Notes: generated from the sequence alone by a model not told the origin. A stretch of DNA of 64,000 nucleotides from Notolepis coatsorum (GCA_963971535.1 OZ020594.1:113939418-114003417), one strand, 5' to 3'; counted from the stretch's first letter, positions 43,858 through 55,443 are shown. Translations and numbers: made by a program.

Positions 43858-43884
43858 TCAGGGTTTTGTAACCCCTCAGTTACA

Positions 43885-44790
43885 ATTATGTAAAACTTGT
43901 CCTTTAAGAAGTGGTATTGGTATGAGAAAAAAAATGTAAAAAAAAGTTCCACCTTTGATTCTAAGAAGACCCAACCCTTGTTTCATGTTCGAAAGCGACA
44001 TCCATTTGAAGGGAGAAAAAAGAATAGATGGATATTCAAAAGATATATGTATATATATATAGTTGGTCAACATGTCCTTATTTATATAAAACCGTTGTCA
44101 TTCGCAAAAAGTGACAGTAATATGAAAAGTTCCACCTTAAGTTCTAGGAAACAGAAAAAGCTATCCCATATCCAAATTAACTATGGCAGGTCGATTTTGC
44201 AGTGGTATGCGAACAAATTGAAATTAAATAAAAATTCCACCAAACAAAGAGCAAACAGAGAAAAAAAAATTAAGATTGCAAACTATGGTAGGTCGACTTT
44301 GTAACATGTCCATATTTATATAAAGCCATTTTCATTCAAGAAGTGACAGTGAAATGGGAAATTCCACCTTAATCTCTAAGAACCAGAAAAAGTGTATACA
44401 TATACCCGTAAATTATTTCACTCGATGTGGAACGTCTATTGTAGTCTGGTGTCCCGGTCATAGAACGGGTTAATCAGACAAACTATGGCAGGTCTACTTT
44501 GCAGTATGTCAGTAATTATATAAAACCATTATCATTCAAAAAGTGACAGTGAAATGAAAAGTTCCACCTTAGATTCTGAGAAACCACAAGTGATCACATA
44601 TCTATACCAAATGTGGCAGGTCAACTTTTCAACATGTCAATAATTATATAACCACTGTCATTCAAGAAGTGACATTACCACAGGAAGTTCCACCTTAAAT
44701 TATAAACCTGGGGAAGCGATCACGTGACGTACCCATACCAACTATGACCGGTCGACTCTGCTTGTTTTCTTTCACGGTCGATGTGGAACG
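43885..44790 (-). repeat. L1 spacer, ~150-bp tandem repeats (right part)
   Basis: Four or five imperfect copies built around ATATAAAACCATTGTCATTC, AAGTGACAGTGAAATGAAAA, GTTCCACCTTA and CTATGGCAGGTCGACTTTGC. The unit continues at 24220-24573 across the BEL insertion. Internal copies start near 44085, 44310, 44515 and 44640. Confidence 0.7.
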
Positions 44791-44816
44791 TCTTTATAGC
44801 CTGGTGTCCCAGTCAT

Positions 44817-45483
44817 TCATTTAACAGGGTTTTCAGCTTGGCCAAATCTTTCCTTGCAAAATGTCTTGGCTTCCTCCGGTGTGGTGAAAGTGTAGACTTC
44901 TCCCTCCGCCAGTGTCACCCGGAGGCGGGCGGGGTGAAGGAGCCCGAAGCGTATGCCTTTATGGTACAGGATAGTTTTGACCTCATTAAACGCTGCACGT
45001 TTTTTAGAAAGGGCTGCGCTGTAATCCGGGTAGAATCTCAGAGTTTTATTCTGATAGCGGGGTTCGTTTTCTCTGGCCCAGCGTAATGCTCGTTCCTTCT
45101 CCTGGAACCGGTGGAAGCATACTATGATGGATCGTGGCAGGGTACCCGTTTTGGGTTTGGGGAGTAGAGATCGGTGTGCTCTCTCCAGCTCTGGTGGCTT
45201 GTTGAATACGTCGGGACCCATGACTTCCATCAGTAGATTTGCGACAAATTTAATAGGGTCTTGTCCCTTTTCGCTGTCTTCGGGTACGTTTACAATACGG
45301 AGGTTGACTCGCCTTGAACGATTTTCCAGCTCGTCGACCCGGTCTAGGAGGGTGGTGTTGTCTGTTTCCAATTTGCGTATGGTTTTCTCTCCGCTTTGAC
45401 GAGACCATCAAAGTTATCTCCCGTGGTGGTTTCAACTCTGGCGAGGCGTGCTTGAAAGGAATTAACCGTTTCGTGAAGTGCAT
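44817..45483 (-). pseudogene. L1 ORF1, central and C-terminal part
   Basis: The 184-residue frame from 45371 starts in a coiled coil (LLDRVDELENRSRRVNLRIV), then VPEDSEKGQDPIKFV, LERAHRS and the RRM/C-terminal-domain region ALRWAR..., with FYPDYSAALSKKRAAF and FTTPEEAKTFCKERF. This is the RNA-binding chaperone of L1 (Transposase_22 type). A frameshift near 45395 separates an upstream piece reading MDALHETVNSFQARLARVET. The N-terminus continues at 46740-46922 beyond a hAT insertion. Confidence 0.8.
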
Positions 45484-45733
45484 CCATGGCCGTAGCCAGC
45501 TATGAGGTCACCGAGGTCCGGACCTCGGTAACTATTTGCGCGTGGGCCGTTTGGTCAACGACCGGCCCATTTGGTACTGACTGACACTGGGCGGCCCAAT
45601 AATCCCATCTCTTACTAAGCCCCTCCCCCATTAGGCTGGGAACAGCGGCCCATTATGCTGCGGCCCAATCACATCTCTTAATAAGCCCCCCCCCCACCCC
45701 CCCTCTCACCTGTTTCTCGTGTGAGAAGAACAG

Positions 45734-45925
45734 ATGCGGAAACAGGAAAAAATGGAGAAACAGAACAAACGTAAAGGGGGTGTGGAGACATTTCCGGCGG
45801 AAAAAATCAGAAAACTAGAGGTGGATGCTGAAAAATATAATAAAATCACAGACATGTTTGCTGCTTCAACGTCGTCATCCACAATAATACTAGTGCAGCA
45901 ACAAGTTCAACACAGCCTCAGGTAG
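45734..45925 (+). pseudogene. hAT transposase N-terminal fragment
   Basis: MRKQEKMEKQNKRKGGVE followed by DAEKYNKITDMFAAS resembles the basic leader of hAT/ZMYM-like transposases that precedes a zinc finger (TTF/BED type). It stops after 63 residues, and no zinc finger or RNase-H core follows. This is a recall-based assignment. Confidence 0.4.
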
Positions 45926-46205
45926 CCAGCCAGGCAGAGACACAGGCAGAAGGGCCGAGGAGGGACAGTGAGTTGGAGGAGGAACCTGAGGTAGTTTGTG
46001 TGTGCCATCTCTGCCATGGTGATGTCGATAATAATATGAATGATAACGTTATTTGGTCAGCATCGCGTTGGCTAAAATAAGCCCACGTTCTGTGAGTGAC
46101 CGTCACATCTAAGCTGATCAGCACTACTAATGAGACGCTGCCCCCTAGTGGCCGGCTGTAACAAACAAGCACACCATTGATTTAATTGCCATATAAATCA
46201 CACAT

Positions 46206-46300
46206 ACAAAGATTGATTGATTGATTGAAAAGTTTATTAACAGATTGCAGAATGGGTACAGTACAGTACAGCTCAGTACTGTAATAGATCTAACTATTAC
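46206..46300 (-). mobile_element. Short LINE 3' tail
   Basis: GATTGATTGATTGA repeat, then AACAGATTGCAGAATGGGTA, identical to the tail at 4070-4120 and 19206. Strongly 5'-truncated. Confidence 0.65.
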
Positions 46301-46739
46301 TCCTCTCTGAGCATGAATATAAAACAAACAGGTGATCTATTAACTGTGTAAATCTTATGCAATATTCATCATTGATATTTGGATACTTGAAATCTGTATG
46401 AACTGAGTAGTTAGTACCAAATTAATGAATGGATGAATGAAGTTAGTATAAAATGGAACAGCTCCATGCATTAATTGAATAAACAACTATTTGCTCATTA
46501 CCAGTATGGTATTGTTTAAATTGTACAGCTTTTTGCACATCTTTGTCAGGGAATTCCAACAATTCTGGACCTGAATGTACCAGTTCATTGTAATCATCGC
46601 TCTCTCTCTCCTCATGTCTAGTCAAGCCAGAAATGGACCTCCCTAATTTCTAAACCCTGGCTAGGTGGTGTCTGACCGATTATAGTGGGCCGGTCTGGGC
46701 CAAAAAAAAAATTGACCTCCCTAATTTCTAAACCCTGGC

Positions 46740-46922
46740 TACGGCCCTGAGTGCATCCACCGATGTTTGTAGGGGTGAGAGAGACTTCTGTAACAAAGTT
46801 GAAAAGTCTTCTCTGAGGCTGGATCTTTGTTTTGCTAGAACTTTGAGTAGAATAGTCATGGATAGGGCGTCTTGACCGTCTTCTCTGTGCTCCGTATTGA
46901 CTGTGACGTCTCGTGCGGCCAT
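46740..46922 (-). pseudogene. L1 ORF1 N-terminus
   Basis: The 60-residue frame starts MAARDVTVNTEHREDG and continues LLKVLAKQRSSLREDFSTLL, a predicted coiled coil, ending VDALRAVA at the insertion. The rest is at 45483-44817. Upstream sequence to about 47200 is probably the L1 5' UTR. Confidence 0.65.
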
Positions 46923-47318
46923 TGTCTTGCTAGTAGCGTTAGCTCTATTGATTGGAGTTTGTCCGTGTCGGTTGTAAGGTCCCTTGTTTAAGATGTCTGG
47001 TCCTGTCGTTCATTTTTACCTCGGTAGGATGTTTGTTAAGTAGGAGTTTCGATTTTCTGTGGTTGAAAAGTTTTTTAGATGTTAGAATTGCAAATGATTA
47101 GCGTGAGGCAGGAGAGCCTTCTCGACCACGTCTTTCTCCTACGCCGACATAACCGTCCGTTGTAACTGTTTTTTAAACGTTTCTGATCCCGCAACCCTTC
47201 AACATTTTGGCTTCATCATCTCATAAGAAATTACATGGATTATTGGCGGACAATCCCCTCATAACAATAAACGCACGCACCTACAGACTTATACACACTC
47301 TGTATCTCCCTTTTTGAC

Positions 47319-48367
<1,049 letters not shown>

Positions 48368-49556
48368 CAGGGCCGGACTGGGGAAATAATTCATACCGGG
48401 AGATATAGCGCGAAATATAGCCCCAATCAGGCCACTTTTTAAGCGGGGGGTCTGGGGGTCCCCCACCCGGAAGATTTTAGTTACAAAGACTTAATTTCCT
48501 GCATTCTGGTGAATTTTAGTGCATGTGAATCACAAACTAATGAGCCAACAATTGCTTAGTACAATGTACTGTTATGAACCTCAAATAAAACTGTTGTGGC
48601 ACTAGCAATGGTACTCTCTCCACCTTCAAAAAGAAAAAAGCAAGAGCACAACATATTTTTCTATTTACTATTATAATACAGTTAACCACTCTCTCCACCT
48701 ATTCAAACAAGTCAAGAGCACAATACCATATTCACTTTACTGATGCACTACCCATCAACAGTTAAAATAGCCCTTTACACAAACATTAAATAACAGACCT
48801 TTCATTACAATACTATAATAACAGTAGCCACTGCCAGAATAGTGACACATGTATCACGTGTGGTGAGCACACGCATGCATGCACAACGAAGACAGAAGAT
48901 TGCGTTGTCTCAATCATTTTAACTATAAAATTAGCTCAAAGTATGAGCTCACTGACTGAAATTTCCAACAAAAAGCATCAATTGTCAAATAATATTGATC
49001 ACATTAACTAGACTAGATGTTTTTGAGGAAATTAGAAAGGGAACAACAACTTAACCCTTGTGTCTGATCAGATTCTTATTTGTTTGATAACTTTGCAGTG
49101 ATTATGTTTGTAGCCAATGTGGCAAAGGTGTGTAATCTTTGAATTATCTTGGAATTATTTTGACTCTCTTTCATAAATTGTTTATTCAACTTCAGCCCCA
49201 ATCATAACCACCACATATTGTTTTTTGTAATGTCAGATTTAACAACTCCTTTTGGGAGTGTGCCATCTGCCATTCCATTCGCCGCCTCCACTGTCAATCA
49301 GTTGTATCGCCTGGTCCCGCCTCCACAAGCGGCAGCACGGCTCCATTGTGTGTGTGTGTCCGCGTGAGGGAGAGAGAGTCAGATAGTTCTCCAACTCTGT
49401 CACAGACAGTGAAATCCTGGTTGTTCCCCTCCCACCTGGTTATCTAAAAACTATCGCGCTGCGCCGCCGCCACAACTAGAAACAATGGCCTGGCAAAAAT
49501 AAAATAAAAATTATAATAAAAAAAATATATAATTTTTTATTTTTTTTTTATCTGTG

Positions 49557-50230
49557 CAGGCCAGGCCACCGGGAAAATAGGCGAGTCAATATATGGTTTA
49601 ACCCCAAAAAAATTGATACAAAAGGTTTTTCAATGGATTCTGGTAGTATTGGGCATGCTAAATAACATACTAAAAGTCGACCAAAATCGACCCCTCCGAA
49701 AGCCGTCATTTCCAAGATGGCGTCCCAGATGGCGCCGGGGCGATTAAAATGGCTATATCTCAAATTAAGAAAATGGTGCAAAGGATTTCTCAACTGATTC
49801 TGGTACCTCTGGGCATGCTCACTAACATACTAAAAATCTAGGAAAATACACCTTCCAGAAAGGCTTCATTTTCAAGATGGCGTCCAAAATTGCGGCTGGC
49901 CAAGCTTAAAATGGCTATATATATGTCAATATAAAAATTATATAAATGATTTTGTCATTTGATTCTGGTACCCCAAGTACCCCTAGACATACTTAGGAAC
50001 ATACTAAAGTTTTAGGGAAATACACCTTCCGAAGAGGCTTAATTTTCAAAATGGTGTCCAAAATGACGACTGGGAGCTTAGAATGCCTGTATCTCAAATG
50101 GGAAAACATTTCTAAAGGATTTATAAACTGATTCTGGCACTTCTATACATTAATAACAAGCAAAATATCTAGCTAAATATATCTGCTAGGAATGCATCAT
50201 TTGCATCATCAAAATGGCTGCCTGTAGCTT
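49557..50230. repeat. Left inverted-repeat arm with ~175-bp subterminal repeats
   Basis: Three to four imperfect direct copies of a unit with GATTCTGGTACC, GGGCATGCT, AACATACTAAAA, CACCTTCC and TTTTCAAGATGGCGTCCAAA. Copies start near 49635, 49796, 49962 and 50129. The first two are mirrored at 53590-53946. Such arrays often bind the transposase. Confidence 0.75.
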
Positions 50231-50329
50231 ATTTTGGCTAAAATTAAAATTGGTTATTATATTCAACCTAGAAAGCTGGTTTTGGTGTTGAACACAAAAT
50301 AAATGACCCACTTATTGTGGTCTTTAGGC

Positions 50330-51780
50330 CTACTCATCATCATCTTCAGGATCCTCTGGGAGAAACTTGTTATGTGGATTGTCACATTCATGAAGTTGAC
50401 ATGGTCCACAGACAGTAGTACAAGGTAGTCCATATTTTCTGCATGAGCAGCGAAGTGTCTTGCAGGCAGTGGTACAGTTACAATGAATGACCTTCAAGAG
50501 ACTGTCTGGAGCAGCATTCATTGTTGACATGAGTGGGACAAATCTATTGTCCTGCAGGTTCCAGCCCCAGTCTAGAGCATCTATACCATCATCTGTTCCC
50601 ATCCAGACCATGACCTGGTAGTATGCTCTACGACAGTGGAATTTGGTAGCAGATTCAGTTGGTGGTAGACGTTCAGGCGTTACCGTTGATGAAGCTGAGA
50701 CAACCTTCTTGCTGAAAATGTTATATCTCATTTTTGCAAGCGAATCTGTGCACTTTCCACCAAAAAAGACAGCCATTGCTTGGCACCCAAGGTCATCGAT
50801 CACATCTGTTGTCTGGTTTGGTACAGTGAATGCATTGGCACAAGCCTGAAGGACAGGATCGCCTTTTACAAGTTTTTGGAATGCTGTCTTTTTGCCAACT
50901 CCGAAGATCCGGGAAGTTGTGTCACAGCATGGATGAACAGCAACTGAGAACACACATCCTGTCCGAGTACTTCTTTCAAATGTTTTATGGCGTACACTTT
51001 AAAACTGCCATCAGCTTTCGACTTGTCTGATCTGAAATAAAGGCCCTTGCTATCTCTCTGTGCATAGTAAAGAAGTAAGACGAGGAGATCAGTATCTTCT
51101 CCAATCAGCGTTGTGGTGTGAAGAAGAGATGATCCCACTGTGGCCCTTAGTATGTCTACATCAGCATCTCCAAGTGAATTGACCACAGTGCAATCCCGTT
51201 CTTTCAGTTCATCACTTATCATGTGGATCAGTTTCTGTTTATTCAGATCTCTTGACAGGAACTCCTCCTTCTTACCTGAGAACTCTGTCTCAGCAGTGAA
51301 GTTGACAATGGGATGAATATCGTTTCCTCTTCTTTGATGTGTGTTGTCTTTAATGGATGGCCCATCCTCATAGCCATCAAACACAATGGTTGTAGCTGAG
51401 CCATAATGTTGGATGGTGAAGTCTGCATATGACTGTGCAATTTTACCATAGCTTTGTCCGTGCTTCCATTGTATTCGGTGAAGGAGTGAACCACCATCAA
51501 GAACATAATGCTCCGTTTCTGGTACAGAATCTAGGATTGCATCACTTGCATGATCACAGATCGCGTGCGCTAGTTGTGGTTTATCAGCTTTGCGGAAGAC
51601 GTTTCCGGCTTCAAAGAGGGCAGGAGGGAAAGGACTGAGTTCGTAATGCATAACCTCCTCCAATGACAGCTCTCCAGTTTGGGAGACAATAAGGAAACGT
51701 TGAAAAAGAAGTGCAGAATCAATGATTCGATCAGGAGCAACCTTGATAGACGATTTTTGTCCAAGGGTTATGGCTTTACC
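50330..51780 (-). pseudogene. FEN/XPG-type nuclease and C-terminal Cys-cluster region
   Basis: Frames 51828-50866 and 50953-50330 join with a small break near 50900. The nuclease shows HYVLDGGSLLHRI, IVFDGYEDGPSIKDNTHQRR (the XPG-N Asp), SLGDADVDILRA with LIGEDTDLLVLLL (XPG-I acidic cluster), and then TTSRIFGVGKKTAF, a helix-hairpin-helix-like turn. These elements in this order define FEN-fold flap nucleases. The last ~60 residues hold CNCTTACKTLRCSCRKYG, then LPCTTVCGPCQLHEC, a CXC-type zinc cluster as used in DNA binding. It probably forms one polypeptide with the upstream region in intact copies. The break disables this copy. Confidence 0.72.
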
Positions 51781-53561
51781 CTTTCTACTAAATGAAAATG
51801 TGAACAGAGTCAACAGAGTCATAATCATGCACGTTCACTCCATCATCAGCGACAACACCTGTAACAACATTCCTTAAAGAAGAGTCTGGAGAGAAAGGTG
51901 AACATATAGCAAGTTTTGAAGTGATCTTCTCCAGGTCAGCAGCATCCCTTTTCATCCTTGCCTCTGTTGAATCCTTGTGCTGTTCTGATGTTGTGTATGT
52001 CTGGTTTGAGAACTCCTGCATTGCGGTGTTATACTCTGATGTTATGCCCTTTGACATTGTCCAAAGGGATCTCTGATTGTCGGTCATTCCACTTCCATGT
52101 GTCATCCCTCCTGTAGTCTTCAATGACCTCATCAATGTTGTTTCCATTACAAGATCTGAGCTGAGGCCTGCCCATGATTGGCTGCTGCGACGGATAACAT
52201 GAAAACCCTTTTCAAATTGTCTGAAGACATCTGGGTGGTTGATGTGAAGCTGGCTCATCTCTTGGACATAAAAGTGTGCCGATTTCAAGTAATTGTAATG
52301 CCCAGCCGCAGCGAATATCGGCATGCATTCAGAAACAGCGCGTAGGTGCAAAAGCCAGGAACCTGTGCGATCTGCTGTTATCAGTGACCTAGCAACTTCT
52401 AACATGTGTTGGTAATTTAGCCACAACTGACTAGTTTTGGATCTAGCACACAGTTCCATCTTCCTTTTTCCCAGCTCTTCATTTATTGTAATGAGGGTCT
52501 CTGATGTGAACACTGTTTCCAATGGCATTTCACCCTTAACTATTGAGGTATACATTGCTTCAGACTGAAACCATTGCTGCAAATTCATGACTATCATCTA
52601 CCATTTCTGATATTATCATGCGGTTAAGACATTTGTCAACCAGAAGATGGCCACGGAATGCTCTCTGAACTGATTTGCCTGTCATCATATGGGCTACTGA
52701 GTTCTCCCCATAGACTACCCCTAGAATGTCCTTAAGTCCTGTTCCGTCCATCAGTGTACCAATTGCTCCTAGCAAATTCATAAATGTGTGAAATCCTCCT
52801 AGGAGCAGGACAAAGGACTTGAGGTGACTGCACTGTGGTGAATCTAGGATTATCTCTTCTGCTTTCCAATATAGGGGTTGGTCAAATGTAACTACTGGGG
52901 CAAGGTGGTGTTTGGATGCCAGACCACAAATGAACTCCAGTGTTGACAGAATGCATGTTTTGTATCCGGAGTACATGTCTATCATTGGTAAGTATCTCAC
53001 TGAAGACTGCCCTGGATGTTCATCTCCCTTATGAATAATGTGCATCATCCCCTGCCAACCAGGTGCAGGCTGTTTGAAATTGAACGATAACTCCCAAAGC
53101 AGATCAACCATCTTGTTACATTCTGCGAGTCTTGGAAGTTCTTTAAATGTGGTGTCTCTGCAAAAGTGTTTGGCAAAGTGATAATCTATTATCACAACTT
53201 TTGACCTCTGCACAAGATTCAGTTCATTAATTCTGAACCTCGGAATCCTTTGGTCTGTCTTCTGTCCTGGTGTCAAGGCAGCTATCATGCCCATCCCATG
53301 AAATGTCCCTTTCCCATAAATTGTTAGAATATTATGATCTACATTGTCTGCAGCAAATAAGACGGTCGTGTTCAACACATCAATATCCTTACCAAGCATG
53401 TTTGGTGCAGTACAATTTGCAGCATTCATTTCAAACCTCTGCAGTTCAGAATAGGAAGAGCAGAATCCCATCTTATTCAGCATATCTACAATGAACCGAG
53501 ACCGGTTTAAGTGGTGCATTTGCACTGCTAGGCCAATTTGCAAAGGGCAAGGACAGCTCAT
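51781..53561 (-). pseudogene. Transposase-like region of the same element
   Basis: Frames 53561-52560 and 52597-51788 join with a frameshift near 52580. Features are PLQIGLAVQMHHLNRSRF at the start, VLFAADNVDHNILT (acidic motif), GTFHGMGMIAALTPG, VVTFDQPLYWKAEEI (acidic), LGGFHTFMNLLGAIGTLM, GHYNYLKSAHFYVQEMSQL and SSDLVMETTLMRSLKTTGG. I recall this block from many unnamed, highly repeated fish and invertebrate proteins. The Asp and Glu residues are candidates for a DDE site but I cannot assign the triad. An N-terminal part may be missing before 53561. Confidence 0.6.
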
Positions 53562-53589
53562 GGTCGGACTGCCTGTGAAAAATGTGCAA

Positions 53590-53946
53590 GTGAAAAATCA
53601 TAGTTATATATTTTTTTCTATTGAGATATATAGCCATTTTAAGCTTGGTCTGCCGCCATTTTGGACGCCATCTTGAAAATTAAGCCTTTCTGGAAGGTGT
53701 ATTTTCCTAGATTTTTAGTATGTTAGTGAACATGCCCAGAGGTACCAGAATTAGTTGAGAATATCTCCACCGCCATCTGGGACGCCATCTTGGAAATGGC
53801 GGCTTTCGGGGGGGTCGATTTTGGTCGACTTTTAGTATGTTATTTAGCACGCCCAATACTATCGGAATCCATCGAAAAACCTTTTGTATCCATTTTTTTT
53901 GGGTTAAGTGCTTTTTTTTCATAGATTGACTCGCCTAAAACTCCCG
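53590..53946. repeat. Right inverted-repeat arm
   Basis: Inverse of 49557-49930: CGCCATCTTGGAAATGGCGG and ATTTTGGTCGACTTTTAGTA mirror the left arm, ending in ATTGACTCGCCTAAAACTCC. Two subterminal units are included. Confidence 0.8.
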
Positions 53947-54000
53947 GTGCTCCCGATGGCCAGTCCGGGCCTGGTAGTAGCCTATAGACAGTTAACATTT

Positions 54001-54700
54001 TTTTTTAGGTTTTTTGTAACCTTTATTTATCCAGGCAAGCAATTAAGAACAAATTCTTATATACAAAAGCAGCCTGTATACATATACATAAAATACACTT
54101 ATTTAGTATGTGTTAAAAACAAAGATGGACAAATTCATAGGGCTAAAAAGAAGAGCTAAAATAGGGCTAAAATAGAGCTAAAAGTGGTAAAAAAAAAAAA
54201 AAAAAAAGAAACAAGTCCAATTATGATGTTAAATAATTAAATTAATTGGTTACAGTCCACAACCCAGCTCCTCCAGTCCACGGCAGTTAGCCCGTCCTGG
54301 CCCTGCCTGGTTGTGGAGCCTGATTGCCACCGGCACAAAGGACTGCCCGAAGTGCTTTGTGGTATGTCGGGGGGGGGGGGGGTTAGTCTGTGGCTAAACG
54401 TGGACCGCATTGCGGTCAGCTCATCATGGAGGGGGTGGCAGGGGTTCTTAAGGATAGCATACAGCTTCCTCCTCGTCCTCCCCTCTGCCACCACCTCCAG
54501 ACTGTCTAGGTCCGCTCCTACCACAGCTTGCTTTCTTGACCAGTTTTTTTTATTTTGTCTGTGTTGGTGTTGCCCCCCCCCCCCAGCATACCACAGCGAA
54601 GAAGAGGGCACCAGCCTCCACAGACTGGTAGAACATCTGCAGCAGTTTGCTGCAGACATTGAAAGACCTAACCCCTCTCAGGAAGAACAGAGACTAAACA
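54001..54700 (-). mobile_element. LINE fragment (L2/CR1/Rex group), minus strand
   Basis: The T-rich 3' end (54000-54006) is followed by AACCTTTATTTATCCAGGCAA, common in fish LINEs. Minus-strand frames over 54660-54300 read LYAILKNPCHPLHDELTAMR and STFSHRL, the same C-terminal ORF2 region as 281-870, with several frameshifts. It sits inside the 61-bp minisatellite. Confidence 0.65.
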
Positions 54701-55195
54701 ACTGTAGTAGCCTATAGACAACCCTCATCTTAAAGTCCATTTATATAGTAAAGTCAAAACAACTAGTAGCCTATAAACAACCATCATCTTAAAGTCCATT
54801 ATATAGTAAAGTCAAAACAACTAGTAGCCTATAGACAATCATCATCTTAAAGTCCATTTATATAGTAAAGTCAAAACAACTAGTAGCCTATAGACAACCA
54901 TCATATTAAAGTCCATTTATATAGTAAAGTCAAAACAACTGTAGTAGCCTATAGACAACCATCATCTTAAAGTCCATTTATATAGTAAAGTCAAAACAAC
55001 TAGTAGCCTATAGACAACCATCATCTTAAAGTCCATTTAAATAGTAAAGTAAAAACAACTGTAGTAGCCTATAGACAACCATCAGCTTAAAGTCCATTTA
55101 AATAGTAAAGTAAAAACAACTGTAGTAGCCTATAGACAACCATCAGCTTAAAGTCCATTTATAGAGTAAAGTCAAAACAACTGTAGTAGCTTAAA
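54701..55195. repeat. About 60-bp minisatellite, eight copies
   Basis: Unit AGTAGCCTATAGACAACCAT plus CATCTTAAAGTCCATTTATA and TAGTAAAGTCAAAACAACT. The same motif flanks the transposon at 48343-48367 and 53974-53991, so the array predates both insertions. Confidence 0.92.
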
Positions 55196-55298
55196 GACCA
55201 TAACCCTAGAAATAGAATAAGGTAGTAGAGGCTACAGAGGCTGATCACCATAGAGATACAACTGTTTTCTGCCTAAGCTGATGATCACCACACAGTCC

Positions 55299-55443
<145 letters not shown>

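Larger units (their letters stand above)
24574..43884 (+). mobile_element. BEL/Pao LTR retrotransposon with nested insertions
   Basis: LTRs of about 1,285 bp lie at 24574-25858 and 38881-43884 (the latter interrupted twice). LTRs start TGTTGTGAAGGG and end CCTCAGTTACA. A purine tract AGGAGGCGGC precedes the 3' LTR. The gene order gag, protease, RT, RNase H, integrase with a C-terminal DUF5641-like region fits BEL/Pao. The two LTRs differ at roughly a dozen positions (about 1%), and the gag/pol frames are broken. Insertions inside are 26220-27960 (unknown), 30965-35578 (another BEL), 39670-40875 (solo LTR) and 41359-43857 (LINE). The target is the L1 spacer. Confidence 0.9.
38881..43884 (+). 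repeat. 3' LTR of the BEL element, split twice
   Basis: Pieces are 38881-39669, 40876-41358 and 43858-43884. They add up to the 5' LTR length once the 5-bp duplication and a 9-bp insertion near 41047 (GGTACCAGC) are counted. This bookkeeping confirms the borders of the solo LTR and the LINE. Confidence 0.9.
45501..46731. mobile_element. hAT-like fragment and LINE tail inserted in L1 ORF1
   Basis: It interrupts ORF1 at a palindromic site (GGCCGTAGCCAG / CTGGCTACGGCC). The interior includes a hAT-type N-terminal frame (45734-45925) and GGCCCAAT-rich flanks. The sequence ACCTCCCTAATTTCTAAACC occurs twice (about 46639 and 46711), bracketing CGATTATAGTGGGCCGGTCT. Matching terminal repeats were not found, so borders are approximate. 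Confidence 0.45.
22850..47200 (-). mobile_element. L1 retrotransposon 5' half, split by later insertions
   Basis: On the minus strand the order is 5' region (about 47200-46923), ORF1 (46922-44817), spacer with tandem repeats (44790-43885 and 24573-23940) and the ORF2 endonuclease (23935-22850). Insertions are a hAT fragment in ORF1 (45501-46731), the BEL element in the spacer (24574-43884) and a LINE tail in ORF2 (23527-23877). The 3' half (RT onward) is absent, which is the reverse of normal 5' truncation and implies a later deletion or rearrangement. Confidence 0.75.
48368..53973 (-). mobile_element. FEN/XPG-nuclease-encoding DNA transposon (Academ-like?), mixed ends
   Basis: Outer ends are CAGGGCCGGACTGG (left) and the inverted CAGGCCCGGACTGG (right), 13 of 14 matching, with an 8-bp duplication GTAGTAGC outside (48360-48367, 53974-53981). 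An inner long inverted repeat of ~370 bp (49557-49930 vs 53590-53946) brackets the genes. The first 1.2 kb matches the non-autonomous family at 18300-18783 and 62080-63000. Genes on the minus strand encode a transposase-like protein with a nuclease and a Cys cluster. From memory, Academ elements carry an XPG-like nuclease, but I recall shorter target duplications for them. Confidence 0.65.

Noticed and set aside
48368-53973. Plain hAT assignment from the 8-bp duplication and CAGGGCCGG ends
   Set aside because: The encoded protein lacks any BED finger or hAT dimerisation region and instead has FEN-type nuclease motifs and a C-terminal Cys cluster.
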